Assembly (NCBI GenBank): GCA_030756895.1
Contig: JAVBIX010000009.1
Location: forward strand, 42,839 to 106,838
DNA from: Synechococcus sp. SP2 MAG
Lineage (GTDB): Bacteria; Cyanobacteriota; Cyanobacteriia; PCC-6307; Cyanobiaceae
Direction of reading: 5' to 3'
DNA: 64,000 nt
Made by a program: the position numbers and the translations under genes. Positions 1-9,173 of the stretch are shown here, piece by piece. Position 1 is the first letter of the stretch. Each line of letters opens with the position of its first letter. The notes below the pieces were generated by a model. That model saw nothing but the letters and a program-made list of their open reading frames with translations, did no database searches and was not told where the DNA came from.

Positions 1-2
1 TG

Positions 3-1538
3 GTGCGTCAGTTGGTGATTGCGGCAGCCTTTGGAGTGGGTGCCGCTTATGACGCATACAACTACGCCTACGTCCTTCCTGGCTTCCTATTAATTCTTCT
101 GGGAGGGATCAACGGGCCATTTCATAGCGCCATGGTGAGCGTGCTCAGCCGCCGTCCCAGAGAGGAGGGAGCGCATATTTTGGCCACGTTGAACACGATG
201 GTCAGCGCTCTGCTGCTGCTGGTAACGATCGTTCTCGTGCTGGCAGCTGATCCTCTGATCACGCTGGTTGGCCCTGGTCTTAGTCCGGAGTTGCACCGCA
301 TCGCCGTGGTGCAACTGCAAGTAATGGCTCCGATGGCTTTGTTGGCTGGTCTGATCGGCCTTGGCTTTGGATCGCTCAATGCTGCTGATGAGTTTTGGAT
401 TCCGGCGATTTCGCCGTTGATGTCCAGCCTCGCGCTCATTGTGGGCATCGGTTTGCTCTGGTGGCAGGCGGGCTCTGCGATCTCAACGCCCGCTCTTGCG
501 CTTTGGGGAGGGGTGGTGTTGGCGTTGTCCACCTTGGTGGGAGCGTTTCTGCAATGGCTTCTGCAGCTGCCTGCTCTGATGAAGCAGGGGCTGGTTCAGT
601 TGCGTCTCGCCTGGGATTGGCGCCATCCAGGTGTTCAGGAGGTTTGGCAGGTGATGGGCCCGGCCACCCTGTCGTCGGGAATGCTGCAGATCAACGTGTT
701 TACCGATCTGTTTTTCGCTTCGGGGTTGCTTGGAGCGGCGGCTGGGCTTGGTTACGCCAATTTGTTGGTTCAAACGCCGCTGGGGTTGATTTCCAACGCG
801 TTGTTAGTGCCTCTGTTGCCAACCTTTTCCCGTCTTACGGCTGCGCAAGATCGCCCAGAGCTGATCGCTCGCATCCGTCAGGGCTTGATGTTGTCGACGG
901 CGTCGATGCTTCCCCTTGGCGCCCTATTCCTGGCCCTCGCCACTCCCGTTGTGGCGCTGGTGTACGAGCGGGGTGCCTTCAATCAAGGTGCGGTGGAGCT
1001 CGTGACGGGCTTGTTGATGGCCTATGGACTTGGCATGCCCGCCTATCTCGGCCGAGATGTGTTGGTGCGCGTGTTTTACGCCCTGGGCGACGGCACCACA
1101 CCCTTTCGCCTTTCGGTCATCGGCATTGGCCTCAATGTGGTGTTCGACTGGGCCCTTGTCGGTGGTCCAACGCCTTGGGGTCCGCAACTCCCCTTCAATT
1201 TCGGTGCAGCGGGTTTGGTATTGGCCACCGTCTTGATCAATGTGCTCACCTGCGTCGCCTTGTTGTTGGCCCTTCAGCATCGGCTGAAAGTGTTGCCGTT
1301 AAAACAGTGGGGCCTTGATGGTTTGCGCCTCATGGTTGCTGCCGTAGGCGCTGGGATCGTGGCCTGGGGATTGAGCGAAGGGGTGCGTTGGCCTGTTGAT
1401 CTTGTGGGCCGCCTCCTGCAGGTCGGCCTTTCGGGATCACTGGGGGGTTTGGTGTTTATGGCGTTGGGTCAAGCGTTTGATGTTCAAGAGGTTCGCGAGA
1501 TCAGCCAAGGCCTAACGCGTCGCTTCATTCGTCGCTGA
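3..1538 (+). CDS. murJ: Lipid II flippase MurJ (5' end cut by window edge)
   Basis: Polytopic membrane protein of the MurJ/MviN family, which moves lipid II across the plasma membrane for peptidoglycan synthesis. The readable 511 residues are almost entirely alternating hydrophobic helices with short charged loops, and the N-terminal part (AAAFGVGAAYDAYNYAYVLP) corresponds to the first helices of the family. The GTG at position 3 is only where the window begins; the true start lies a little upstream, so this entry is partial. The 3' end overlaps the convergent small gene on the minus strand by about 14 bases, with no room for a separate terminator. Family assignment is confident; completeness cannot be judged. 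Confidence 0.9.
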   Translation: MRQLVIAAAFGVGAAYDAYNYAYVLPGFLLILLGGINGPFHSAMVSVLSRRPREEGAHILATLNTMVSALLLLVTIVLVLAADPLITLVGPGLSPELHRIAVVQLQVMAPMALLAGLIGLGFGSLNAADEFWIPAISPLMSSLALIVGIGLLWWQAGSAISTPALALWGGVVLALSTLVGAFLQWLLQLPALMKQGLVQLRLAWDWRHPGVQEVWQVMGPATLSSGMLQINVFTDLFFASGLLGAAAGLGYANLLVQTPLGLISNALLVPLLPTFSRLTAAQDRPELIARIRQGLMLSTASMLPLGALFLALATPVVALVYERGAFNQGAVELVTGLLMAYGLGMPAYLGRDVLVRVFYALGDGTTPFRLSVIGIGLNVVFDWALVGGPTPWGPQLPFNFGAAGLVLATVLINVLTCVALLLALQHRLKVLPLKQWGLDGLRLMVAAVGAGIVAWGLSEGVRWPVDLVGRLLQVGLSGSLGGLVFMALGQAFDVQEVREISQGLTRRFIRR

Positions 1539-1803
1539 GACGAACCTCTCTGTCTTCCCGCACCTGGATCGGTAACTCGAGGTGTTGGCGACCGACCAGC
1601 TGGGGCCCTTGTACAGAAAGAATGCGCGCTTCAATTCCAAAGTCGCGAAAGGCGGTTTCCATTTCCTGGATGAGAGCTTTCTCAACCTGTGCTTCGGGAT
1701 CGACAACCTTCCCGATCAAGCGTTCGCCGAGGCGGCCGATCCGTTGCCGGACCACATCGCGGGCATTGGTGACCTCGATGATCAGCACGGCAGAGTCCAA
1801 CAA
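1525..1803 (-). CDS. Conserved cyanobacterial hypothetical protein, non-ATG start
   Basis: A protein of about 92 residues ending in QVREDREVRLSDE, with a body (SAVLIIEVTNARDVVRQRIG) that I recognise as conserved in picocyanobacteria but with no known function. It follows the DUF3181 gene on the same strand and probably shares its transcript. No ATG or GTG lies near the expected start. I chose the first of two tandem TTG codons just after the DUF3181 stop; a start a few codons upstream, overlapping that stop, would add the residues TADKVE. The ATG in the track version lies deep inside the DUF3181 gene in another frame and is unlikely to be used. It has no membrane segment or signal peptide. 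Confidence 0.6.
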   Translation of the reverse strand: MLDSAVLIIEVTNARDVVRQRIGRLGERLIGKVVDPEAQVEKALIQEMETAFRDFGIEARILSVQGPQLVGRQHLELPIQVREDREVRLSDE

Positions 1804-1813
1804 CGTTTCAACC

Positions 1814-2104
1814 TTATCGGCAGTGTCCTTCGAGAATCTCCTCGAGGTCCGAAAGTTGAGAGGACGGCAACAGACGGGCCATCGGTAATCGTGCATTCCC
1901 TCCACCAATGGGCACTTGAACAGCCTCCAAAGCTTTTCTTGCGGCCACAACCGCGCCTTGGTCGAGCAGCGCGCTGCATTCAATTGCAAGAGCTTCGGCT
2001 AAGCCGGCATCTCCCAAATACAAGTGCCATCCAGCCACCTGGATATAGAGACGGTCCGCCAGGGCTGAAGTGAGGGCGCGTAGATCGGCTGAGTCCAGAG
2101 TCAT
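1814..2104 (-). CDS. DUF3181 family protein
   Basis: A 96-residue soluble protein of the cyanobacterial DUF3181 family; the function is unknown. The recognisable core reads ADRLYIQVAGWHLYLGDAGL followed by a conserved LDQGAVVAARKALEAVQVP stretch. The ORF track extends it to 2224, but that upstream part is low-complexity Arg/Pro/Ser sequence. The ATG at 2104 (MTLDSADLRAL) gives the normal family length. It is upstream of, and almost abuts, the small gene ending at 1525, suggesting translational coupling. Family recognition is from memory of similar sequences, not from a search. Confidence 0.75.
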   Translation of the reverse strand: MTLDSADLRALTSALADRLYIQVAGWHLYLGDAGLAEALAIECSALLDQGAVVAARKALEAVQVPIGGGNARLPMARLLPSSQLSDLEEILEGHCR

Positions 2105-2139
2105 CGTTGTGGAGTCGGAGCGGCTGATTGCATGCTGAC

Positions 2140-2397
2140 TCAGCTTTCGTCTGTTGTGTCTTCGTCTTTGCCAGGGCGCAGACGGATCACGACCAGAAGG
2201 TGAACAATCAACACCCCCAGCCAAGCTTCACTCCAAAGGTCGAGATGGCTCCAGGGGTGCCGCATCTCTTGCACAAACCAAAGGCCGCTATTGACAGCGG
2301 CAAATCCCCCGGCGTGAAGGCAGAAATTCACCACCCTGTTGAAATGCCTGTAGGTGGCATTGTTCGGATCGGCGGGTCCGTACCAGCGGAGAGGCAT
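2140..2397 (-). CDS. 2TM-domain small membrane protein
   Basis: An 85-residue protein with two hydrophobic segments (about residues 25-43 and 56-71) separated by a short aromatic loop with WSHLDLWSEAW, the arrangement of the 2TM domain found in small bacterial membrane proteins. The N-terminus MPLRWYGPADPNNATYR is short and soluble, and the C-terminus is charged (RPGKDEDTTDES). No enzymatic motif is visible. It lies between tRNA-Arg and the DUF3181 gene on the same strand as the latter, so it may be the first gene of that short minus-strand unit. Confidence 0.65.
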   Translation of the reverse strand: MPLRWYGPADPNNATYRHFNRVVNFCLHAGGFAAVNSGLWFVQEMRHPWSHLDLWSEAWLGVLIVHLLVVIRLRPGKDEDTTDES

Positions 2398-2488
2398 GTG
2401 ATGACCCTTATTAATTCGTTGATTTTGACGTGCTGATGTCCGTTGGTTGACGAAGGGTGCCTTGGTACGGTCAGATGGTGACTTCCAA

Positions 2489-2562
2489 GCGCTTGTAGCT
2501 CAGCGGATTAGAGCATCTGACTACGGATCAGAGGGTCGGGAGTTCGAATCTCTCCAGGCGCG
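2489..2562 (+). tRNA. tRNA-Arg (anticodon ACG)
   Basis: A full cloverleaf can be drawn. The acceptor arms GCGCTTG and CAGGCGC pair over seven positions with one G-U, the D-arm has the usual TAGCTCAGC, the anticodon stem TCTGA/TCAGA encloses loop CTACGGA with anticodon ACG, and the T-arm has GGGAGTTCGAATCTCTC. CCA is not encoded. The anticodon reads CGU, and CGC and CGA if A34 is deaminated to inosine. A strong terminator hairpin follows directly. Confidence 0.95.
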
Positions 2563-2568
2563 CTTCTG

Positions 2569-2596
2569 AAAACTGCCGATAAGGCAGTTTTTTTTT
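2569..2596 (+). terminator. Rho-independent terminator after tRNA-Arg
   Basis: A near-perfect hairpin AAAACTGCC-GATAA-GGCAGTTTT followed by a run of Ts, seven bases after the tRNA discriminator. It ends the tRNA transcript and insulates glyA, whose start lies about 60 bases downstream. Confidence 0.85.
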
Positions 2597-2656
2597 GAAG
2601 ATTCGTGTGCGCGAGGGGCCTATTCCCTACGATTCATGCATTGGTGTTTGAAACGC

Positions 2657-3946
2657 ATGACAGATCGCTCCGCAGCCCCGATTAATGCATCTCTGAAGGC
2701 TGCAGACCCTGCCATTGCTGGTTTGATCGATCAAGAGCAGATGCGTCAGGAGACGCATCTTGAGTTGATTGCATCGGAGAACTTCACCTCCAAGGCGGTG
2801 ATGGAAGCGCAGGGTTCGGTGCTGACGAATAAATACGCCGAGGGGCTGCCCCACAAGCGTTATTACGGCGGCTGCGAGCACGTGGATGCCATCGAAGAAT
2901 TGGCAATCTCAAGAGCGAAGCAACTTTTCGATTCGGCTTGGGCGAATGTTCAGCCCCACAGCGGTGCTCAGGCCAACTTTGCTGTGTTTCTGGCCCTGCT
3001 TCAGCCCGGTGACACGATCCTTGGGATGGATCTCAGCCATGGGGGGCACCTCACCCATGGTTCACCGGTGAATGTGAGTGGCAAGTGGTTCAACGTGGTC
3101 CAGTACGGCGTTGATCAACAGACACAGCGCCTTGATATGGAGGCCATCCGCAAGTTGGCTCTTGAGCACAAGCCCAAGCTGATCATTTGTGGATACTCGG
3201 CCTACCCGCGCTCGATTGACTTCGCTGCGTTTCGCTCCATTGCGGACGAGGTGGGTGCGTACCTGTTGGCAGACATGGCCCATATCGCAGGCCTAGTGGC
3301 TGCTGGAGTGCATGCCAGCCCAGTGCCTCACTGTGATGTTGTCACCACAACCACCCATAAAACCTTGCGCGGCCCCCGTGGGGGCTTGATCCTTTGTCGC
3401 GACGCGGAGTTCGCACGCCGATTTGACAAGGCTGTGTTCCCGGGATCGCAAGGTGGACCGCTTGAACACGTGATTGCAGCCAAGGCCGTGGCTTTCGGCG
3501 AAGCGTTGCAACCCGACTTCAAGACTTACAGCCGTCAGGTTGTTGCCAACGCTCAGGCACTCGCGGCCCGCCTTCAAGAGCGAAAGATTGACGTGGTGAG
3601 TGGTGGTACGGATAACCATGTGGTGCTTCTCGATCTGCGCAGCATCGGGATGACCGGCAAGGTGGCTGATCTTTTGGTGAGTGATGTACACATCACGGCC
3701 AACAAGAACACGGTTCCCTTTGATCCTGAGTCGCCCTTCGTGACGAGTGGTTTGCGTTTGGGAACGGCTGCTCTCACCACCCGCGGCTTCGATGAGAAGG
3801 CCTTCCACGAAGTTGCTGATGTGATCGCTGATCGCCTTCTAAACCCTGAGGATGACGCCATTCAGGCGCGCTGCTTGGAGCGAGTCAGTGATCTCTGCAA
3901 GCGGTTTCCGCTCTATTCACCTGCTCTTGAACCGGCTCTCGCTTGA
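2657..3946 (+). CDS. glyA: Serine hydroxymethyltransferase
   Basis: PLP enzyme that converts serine and tetrahydrofolate to glycine and 5,10-methylene-THF, the main one-carbon source, and takes part in photorespiratory C2 metabolism. The protein is 429 residues, a normal length, and shows family landmarks: LIASENFTS near the N-terminus, [16 protein letters not shown], and the Schiff-base lysine in [14 protein letters not shown] at about residue 235. I chose the ATG at 2657 (MTDRSAAP) over the track start at 2636 because the extra seven residues are not family-like. It is probably monocistronic between the tRNA terminator and the next gene 89 bases away. Confidence 0.95.
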   Translation: MTDRSAAPINASLKAADPAIAGLIDQEQMRQETHLELIASENFTSKAVMEAQGSVLTNKYAEGLPHKRYYGGCEHVDAIEELAISRAKQLFDSAWANVQPHSGAQANFAVFLALLQPGDTILGMDLSHGGHLTHGSPVNVSGKWFNVVQYGVDQQTQRLDMEAIRKLALEHKPKLIICGYSAYPRSIDFAAFRSIADEVGAYLLADMAHIAGLVAAGVHASPVPHCDVVTTTTHKTLRGPRGGLILCRDAEFARRFDKAVFPGSQGGPLEHVIAAKAVAFGEALQPDFKTYSRQVVANAQALAARLQERKIDVVSGGTDNHVVLLDLRSIGMTGKVADLLVSDVHITANKNTVPFDPESPFVTSGLRLGTAALTTRGFDEKAFHEVADVIADRLLNPEDDAIQARCLERVSDLCKRFPLYSPALEPALA

Positions 3947-4035
3947 GGGCCTTAATAGCCGTGTCCCGCAGCCTTTTTTTGCCTAAGATTTACGTCTAAA
4001 AGATTCTGTTTGGTGACCTTCCGCCGGAGTTTTCT

Positions 4036-5160
4036 GTGACGTTTGCGAGTACTCCTCTCGCAGTTGCTTCGGCGAGTCTTGTTGTCGCAGCTGTGGTTAC
4101 GACGCTGCTCGTCCCCTTGGTGCGTGGGTTGGGTTTGAGATTAGGTCTCACAGATCAGCCCGATTTGCGCAAACAGCACACCACCCCCATGGTGAGGTTG
4201 GGGGGCATCGCCTTGGTTTTGGGTTTTTGTTTGTCCCTTCTGGTGACTTGGTGGATGGGCGGGTTTGGCATGTTGGCTCCGGCTCGTGACCAGCTCATTT
4301 GGACCACGCTTGCTGGCTCTCTCTGCTTTTTTGTGATCGGACTTGCAGACGATCTATTCGCTCTGTCTCCTTGGCCGCGCTTGGCAGGTCAGGTTGCGGT
4401 TTCGGTGGTTGTTTGGTCCCAGGGCGTCCGTATCGGAGCGATTGATCTGCCCTGGTTAGCCAGTAGCTCAGAAGCTTTGCTGCTTCCTGATCTGCTCAGC
4501 TTGGTCGCCACGGTGATTTGGCTTGTGGGGATTACCAATGCAATCAATTGGCTCGATGGCCTTGATGGTTTAGCCGCAGGTGTTGCTGGAATCGCAGCGG
4601 TTGGCTTGGTTTCAGTGAGTTTTTCGCTCCATCAGTCAGCGGCTGCTTTTCTCGCTGCCGCGTTAGCTGGAAGTTGCCTTGGCTTCCTCCGTCACAACTT
4701 CAATCCAGCCCGCATTTTTATGGGTGATGGCGGATCGTATTTTCTGGGGTTCACCCTGGCCGCCGTGAGCATTGTTGGTCCTGCGAAAGGGCTTACAACG
4801 GTGAGCCTGTTGCTGCCGTTGTTGATTCTTTCGTTGCCCTTGGCTGATATGTCGGCTGTGATTATGGGTCGTCTCAGCGATGGTCACTCCCCCTTTTATC
4901 CAGATCGGCGCCATCTGCATCACCGACTTCTTCGAGCTGGCTTTAGCCATCGACGCACAGTTGTCTTGATCTACGTGTTCACGCAGTGGTTGGCGTCATT
5001 GGCCATGGTTGTGGCCAATGTGGAAATGCGTTTTCTCTGGCTTGGATTGGCTACGGCCATCCTTGTGGCCACGGTTGTGACCATCAATCGTCAGCGTCAT
5101 CTGGAAGCGGCGATTGAACCTTCAGACCTTGAATCTTCAGCCTATGACCGCCATGGCTGA
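4036..5160 (+). CDS. WecA/TagO-like undecaprenyl-phosphate sugar-1-phosphate transferase
   Basis: Membrane enzyme of the MraY/WecA family (374 aa, about ten or eleven predicted helices) that transfers a sugar-1-phosphate, usually GlcNAc-1-P, from a UDP sugar to undecaprenyl phosphate, the first step of surface polysaccharide or O-antigen synthesis. Visible motifs are the LADDLF acidic pair near residue 105, the [11 protein letters not shown] catalytic loop near 170, [10 protein letters not shown], and the cytoplasmic [13 protein letters not shown] histidine motif near 290, which is typical of the WecA/TagO branch rather than MraY. The GTG start at 4036 places the first helix at the N-terminus. 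The 3' end overlaps cinA by 17 bases, so the two are probably cotranscribed. Confidence 0.85.
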   Translation: MTFASTPLAVASASLVVAAVVTTLLVPLVRGLGLRLGLTDQPDLRKQHTTPMVRLGGIALVLGFCLSLLVTWWMGGFGMLAPARDQLIWTTLAGSLCFFVIGLADDLFALSPWPRLAGQVAVSVVVWSQGVRIGAIDLPWLASSSEALLLPDLLSLVATVIWLVGITNAINWLDGLDGLAAGVAGIAAVGLVSVSFSLHQSAAAFLAAALAGSCLGFLRHNFNPARIFMGDGGSYFLGFTLAAVSIVGPAKGLTTVSLLLPLLILSLPLADMSAVIMGRLSDGHSPFYPDRRHLHHRLLRAGFSHRRTVVLIYVFTQWLASLAMVVANVEMRFLWLGLATAILVATVVTINRQRHLEAAIEPSDLESSAYDRHG

Positions 5161-6424
5161 TCGCTCGGACCGCTCTGGTGTTGAGATCCTCTGTGTTGGG
5201 ACGGAGCTGCTGCTTGGCAACATCCTCAACGGCAACGCTCGTTGGCTGTCGGAGGAGCTTGCCTCTCTTGGCCTCCCCCATTTTCGCCAAACCGTTGTGG
5301 GCGATAACCGTGATCGCTTGATTGCCCTGATACAGGAGATCGCGCAACGCTCCAGCGTTTTGATCGTGACTGGTGGGCTTGGACCAACCCCGGATGATCT
5401 CACCACGGAGGCGATTGCAGCTGCGTTTTCTGTTCCTTTGGAAGAGCGAGCCGAGGTTTGGTCTGACATTGAAGAGAAAGCCCGAAGCCGCGGTCGCACC
5501 CCTGGCCCTGAAACCCGTCGCCAGGCGCTCTTGCCTGTTGGTGCTGCGGTTTTATGGAATCCAACGGGAACCGCTCCCGGCATGATCTGGACCCCGGTGC
5601 CTGGATTCACCGTTCTCACGTTTCCGGGAGTGCCCAGTGAGATGAAAGCGATGTGGGAGGCCACGGCCGCGCCCTGGTTCCGGTCGTCTGGGCTCTCCAA
5701 AGGTGTGTTTGTGAGCCGTCTGCTTCATTTCTGGGGAATCGGCGAATCCACGTTGGCTGAACAGGTTGCCGATCTGTTGGAGGGGGGCAACCCCACCGTT
5801 GCTCCCTATGCCGGCCGCGGAGAGGTGAAGCTCAGGATTACGGCCTGCGCTGATGAGCCTTCGAAGGCTTGGCTGCTGGTGGATCAAACCGAGCAGGAGT
5901 TGCGCCAGCGCACGGGCAACCTTTGCTTTGGCGTGGATCAAGATTCGCTTGCCTCTGTTGTTTTGAAGCGGCTGGGGCAGGCAGGCCAAACACTTTCTGT
6001 GGCGGAATCCTGCACGGGTGGAGGGTTAGGCGCTCAGCTCACAGCTGTGCCTGGCGCGTCCTCCGTGATGCTGGGCGGGGTGATCTCCTATGCCAATGCC
6101 ACCAAGCGAGATCTGTTATCCGTGCCTGAACAGCTGCTCGAGCAGCACGGTGCCGTGAGTGCGCCGGTGGCCGAGGCGATGGCGCTGGGTGTTCGTCGTC
6201 TTACCGGATCGGATTGGGCGCTTTCGATTACAGGAATCGCCGGTCCTGATGGCGGAACGCTGGAAAAGCCCGTGGGGTTGGTGTTTGTTGGTGTCGCTGG
6301 GCCCGATGGATGCAGCAGTGAGATGTTGCGCTTGGGTCCTACCCGGGGTCGGGAGTGGATCCGGACCGTTAGCGCTGGTGAGGTTTTGAATTGTCTTCGC
6401 TTGCGCTTGCTGGCTAACTCTTAG
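5144..6424 (+). CDS. cinA: CinA family protein (competence/damage-inducible; NMN deamidase type)
   Basis: A 426-residue two-domain protein. The N-terminal MoCF_biosynth-type domain has [21 protein letters not shown] and [18 protein letters not shown]. The C-terminal CinA domain begins near residue 270 with [16 protein letters not shown] and contains [11 protein letters not shown]. In other bacteria the C-terminal domain deamidates NMN and the N-terminal COG1058 domain is a pyrophosphatase, so the protein is linked to pyridine nucleotide salvage. The start is ATG 5144 or 5153, both inside the end of the preceding gene; the track start at 5114 is a TTG further inside it. A competence role is only inherited from the family name. 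Confidence 0.9.
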   Translation: MTAMADRSDRSGVEILCVGTELLLGNILNGNARWLSEELASLGLPHFRQTVVGDNRDRLIALIQEIAQRSSVLIVTGGLGPTPDDLTTEAIAAAFSVPLEERAEVWSDIEEKARSRGRTPGPETRRQALLPVGAAVLWNPTGTAPGMIWTPVPGFTVLTFPGVPSEMKAMWEATAAPWFRSSGLSKGVFVSRLLHFWGIGESTLAEQVADLLEGGNPTVAPYAGRGEVKLRITACADEPSKAWLLVDQTEQELRQRTGNLCFGVDQDSLASVVLKRLGQAGQTLSVAESCTGGGLGAQLTAVPGASSVMLGGVISYANATKRDLLSVPEQLLEQHGAVSAPVAEAMALGVRRLTGSDWALSITGIAGPDGGTLEKPVGLVFVGVAGPDGCSSEMLRLGPTRGREWIRTVSAGEVLNCLRLRLLANS

Positions 6425-6521
6425 GGAGAGGGCGAGGAGAAACAGGGCTGTCTGGCGAGATCAAGTGGATTGGATTGAACGCCGTTTGCCTCTAGGGTTT
6501 TGAGTCAATTGTCGAGTGGGA

Positions 6522-7928
6522 ATGAGCAGCGGAACCCTATACGACAAAGTTTGGGATCTTCATCGCGTTGCGGAACTCTCTGGTGGCTCTACCCAGCTGT
6601 TGATTGGGTTGCATCTGATCCATGAAGTGACGAGCCCTCAGGCTTTTGTGGCCCTTGAAGACAAGGGGTTGAAGGTGCGTTGTCCGGAGCGAACGGTGGC
6701 GACCGTGGACCACATCGTTCCCACCACCAATCAGGCCAGACCCTTTGCTGATCCATTGGCGGAGGAGATGCTCAGCACCCTGGAGCGCAACTGCAGCAAG
6801 CATCAAATCGTGCTCAATGGGATTGGCAGTGGTCGTCAAGGAATCGTGCATGTGATTGCGCCGGAGCTTGGCTTAACGCAGCCCGGCATGACGGTGGCCT
6901 GCGGGGATTCGCACACGTCAACGCACGGTGCCTTTGGAGCGATTGCCTTTGGTATTGGCACGTCGCAGGTTCGTGATGTGCTCGCAAGCCAAAGCTTGGC
7001 GATGAACAAACTCAAGGTCCGCCGCCTTTGGGTTGACAATCAGCTGAGCCCTGGAGTGTTTGCCAAAGACTTGATCCTGCATGTGATCCGTTCGCTTGGG
7101 GTTAAGGCTGGGGTTGGCCATGCCTATGAGTTCGCCGGACCGGCAATCGATGCTCTTTCGATGGAGGAGCGGATGACCCTCTGCAACATGGCGATTGAGG
7201 GGGGAGCCCGCTGCGGCTACGTCAATCCCGACCAGACAACCTTTGACTATCTCGAGGGTCGTCCTTACGCACCGAGTGGTGAAGCCTGGCATCGAGCGAT
7301 GCGTTGGTGGCGCTCCCTGGCATCGAATGCCGATGCGGTCTTTGACGATGAGCTGCGTTTTGATGCAGCAACGATTGCCCCAACAGTGACCTGGGGGATT
7401 ACCCCCGGTCAGGGGATCGGCGTGGATGAGCAGGTTCCAACGCCTGAGCAACTGGATCCTGCCGATCGCCCGATCGCGGAAGAGGCTTACCGCTACATGG
7501 ATTTAACGCCTGGCCAAGCCATTGCAGGCGTGCCTGTGGATGTCTGCTTTATCGGCAGTTGCACCAATGGTCGCCTGAGTGATCTCAAGGCGGCGGCCGC
7601 TGTGGCACGAGGGAGGCAAGTGGCCGCTGGTATCAAGGCTTTTGTGGTTCCGGGCTCCGAGCAGGTGGCTCGTGCTGCTGAGGCTGAAGGCCTGGACCAA
7701 GTGTTTCGTGATGCGGGATTTGAGTGGCGTGAGCCTGGCTGCTCGATGTGCCTCGCGATGAATCCTGACCGTCTTGAGGGGCGTCAGATCAGTGCGAGCT
7801 CCAGCAACCGCAACTTCAAGGGGCGCCAGGGATCTGCCAGTGGGCGCACGTTGCTGATGAGCCCTGCCATGGTGGCGGCCGCTGCGGTGACTGGTCATGT
7901 CAGCGATGTTCGCTTGCTTGGGGTCTGA
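6522..7928 (+). CDS. leuC: 3-isopropylmalate dehydratase, large subunit
   Basis: Isomerises 2- to 3-isopropylmalate in leucine synthesis together with LeuD. The 468-residue protein has the aconitase-type [4Fe-4S] ligands at C347 (IGSCTNG), C407 and C410 ([12 protein letters not shown]), plus the [13 protein letters not shown] substrate loop. I placed the start at ATG 6522 ([16 protein letters not shown]), two codons after the track's GTG. leuD follows after about 70 bases in the same direction, so they form the usual leuCD unit. Confidence 0.97.
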   Translation: MSSGTLYDKVWDLHRVAELSGGSTQLLIGLHLIHEVTSPQAFVALEDKGLKVRCPERTVATVDHIVPTTNQARPFADPLAEEMLSTLERNCSKHQIVLNGIGSGRQGIVHVIAPELGLTQPGMTVACGDSHTSTHGAFGAIAFGIGTSQVRDVLASQSLAMNKLKVRRLWVDNQLSPGVFAKDLILHVIRSLGVKAGVGHAYEFAGPAIDALSMEERMTLCNMAIEGGARCGYVNPDQTTFDYLEGRPYAPSGEAWHRAMRWWRSLASNADAVFDDELRFDAATIAPTVTWGITPGQGIGVDEQVPTPEQLDPADRPIAEEAYRYMDLTPGQAIAGVPVDVCFIGSCTNGRLSDLKAAAAVARGRQVAAGIKAFVVPGSEQVARAAEAEGLDQVFRDAGFEWREPGCSMCLAMNPDRLEGRQISASSSNRNFKGRQGSASGRTLLMSPAMVAAAAVTGHVSDVRLLGV

Positions 7929-8000
7929 TCTGCGGCTGTGGCGGCAGAGTCTCGCGCTCTTTCAGTGTTTTGGTTGCTGTTTTATTTCTCTTGATCCTTC

Positions 8001-8636
8001 ATGACGCAGACCTACGATTTTCCCCACGGCCTGATTACCAAGATTGAAGGCCGCGCCCTGGTCTTGCGGGGTGATGACATCGATACCGACAGGATTATTC
8101 CGGCTCGATTCCTGAAATGCGTGAGCTTTGAAGCGCTCGGCGCTCAGGTCTTCGCTGATGACCGAAAGGAGCTCGAAGGAGGCCATCCCTTTGACCTTCC
8201 TGCGCATCAGGGGGCCACGATTTTGGTGGTGAATGACAACTTTGGTTGTGGCTCGAGTCGTGAGCATGCCCCTCAAGCCTTAATGCGTTGGGGAATCCGC
8301 GCCTTGATTGGGGTGAGTTTTGCGGAAATATTTTATGGCAATTGTTTGGCATTAGGAATCCCTTGTGCCAAGGCCAGTCAGGACCAGGTGCGCGCTTTGC
8401 AAGATGCAATGGCCCAAGACCCTTCAGCAACCTGGACCTTCGACCTGGAGACCTCTAGTTGCAGCAGTGATCTTGGGCATTGGTCGATGGAGGTGGATCC
8501 AGGACCGCGTGACATGCTGCTTTCAGGTCGTTGGGATGCAACGGGGCAGCTTTTGTCTCGGGATGCGGAGCTGCAGAGCACGCTTGATCGGCTTCCTTAC
8601 TTAAACGGGTTCTGCACGAATACGGCAGACACTTGA
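8001..8636 (+). CDS. leuD: 3-isopropylmalate dehydratase, small subunit
   Basis: The swivel-domain partner of LeuC (211 aa). It shows the family signatures GDDIDTDRIIPARFLK near the N-terminus, DNFGCGSSREHAPQAL, and IGVSFAEIFYGNCLALGIP. The length is normal for cyanobacterial LeuD. It lies downstream of leuC on the same strand, consistent with production of both subunits from one transcript. Confidence 0.96.
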   Translation: MTQTYDFPHGLITKIEGRALVLRGDDIDTDRIIPARFLKCVSFEALGAQVFADDRKELEGGHPFDLPAHQGATILVVNDNFGCGSSREHAPQALMRWGIRALIGVSFAEIFYGNCLALGIPCAKASQDQVRALQDAMAQDPSATWTFDLETSSCSSDLGHWSMEVDPGPRDMLLSGRWDATGQLLSRDAELQSTLDRLPYLNGFCTNTADT

Positions 8637-8672
8637 TTTAGTGTCTATGAAGGAAGAAGCGGCATCGATGTC

Positions 8673-9164
8673 ATGACATTCCTTCTTAAGCGCATCTGGT
8701 GTGCTTTGGGCTCGATGGCCCTATTGCTGGGCCCCTCGGCCGTTGAGGCAGGCTCCGTGACAGCGATTGTGGTTGAGCCTTTTGGTACCCCTCTTGAACG
8801 CTTGCTTGAGAGTGGTGCTTGTCAGGGATGTGATTTACGCGATGCGGATCTACGCGGTCATCATCTGATCGGGGCTGATTTGCGTGCTGCTGATTTGCGC
8901 GGGGCAAAGCTCAACGGGGTGAATCTTGAAGGTGCCGATTTGAGTGGTGCCAGGCTCGATGGCGCTCGCTTGCAGGGGGCGATGTTGAGCAATGCCGATC
9001 TCTCAGGTACTGATCTCCGCGATGCCGACTTGCGGGATTCGGTTGTGATCAATGCCTATGCGCCTGGCGTGCAAACCGAGGGGATGCAGTTTGCAGGTTC
9101 TGATCTCACCGGAAGTCATTTGATCTACGGCGGTGGTCCTGATGACGAAGCCACAGATTTTTAG
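8673..9164 (+). CDS. Secreted pentapeptide-repeat protein
   Basis: A 163-residue protein with an N-terminal signal peptide (hydrophobic WCALGSMALLLGPSAVEA, likely cleaved near residue 28) followed by about thirteen pentapeptide units of the A(D/N)LXX type, such as DADLRGHHLIGADLRAADLR. Such repeats fold into a right-handed quadrilateral beta-helix. Exported pentapeptide proteins are abundant in cyanobacteria but rarely have a known role. An ACQGC pair of cysteines just before the repeats could form a disulfide or bind metal. It is in the same direction as leuD with 36 bases between, and convergent with the large outer-membrane gene. Confidence 0.85.
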   Translation: MTFLLKRIWCALGSMALLLGPSAVEAGSVTAIVVEPFGTPLERLLESGACQGCDLRDADLRGHHLIGADLRAADLRGAKLNGVNLEGADLSGARLDGARLQGAMLSNADLSGTDLRDADLRDSVVINAYAPGVQTEGMQFAGSDLTGSHLIYGGGPDDEATDF

Positions 9165-9173
9165 AAAAAGAGT

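Noticed and set aside
395-1318. 307-residue plus-strand ORF inside murJ
   Set aside because: Out of frame with the clear MurJ coding sequence and rich in Arg/Ser/Cys/Gly as expected for a shadow of GC-rich coding DNA.
1582-2073. 163-residue plus-strand ORF opposite the DUF3181 and downstream small genes
   Set aside because: It is antisense to two conserved small genes and has no family-like motif.
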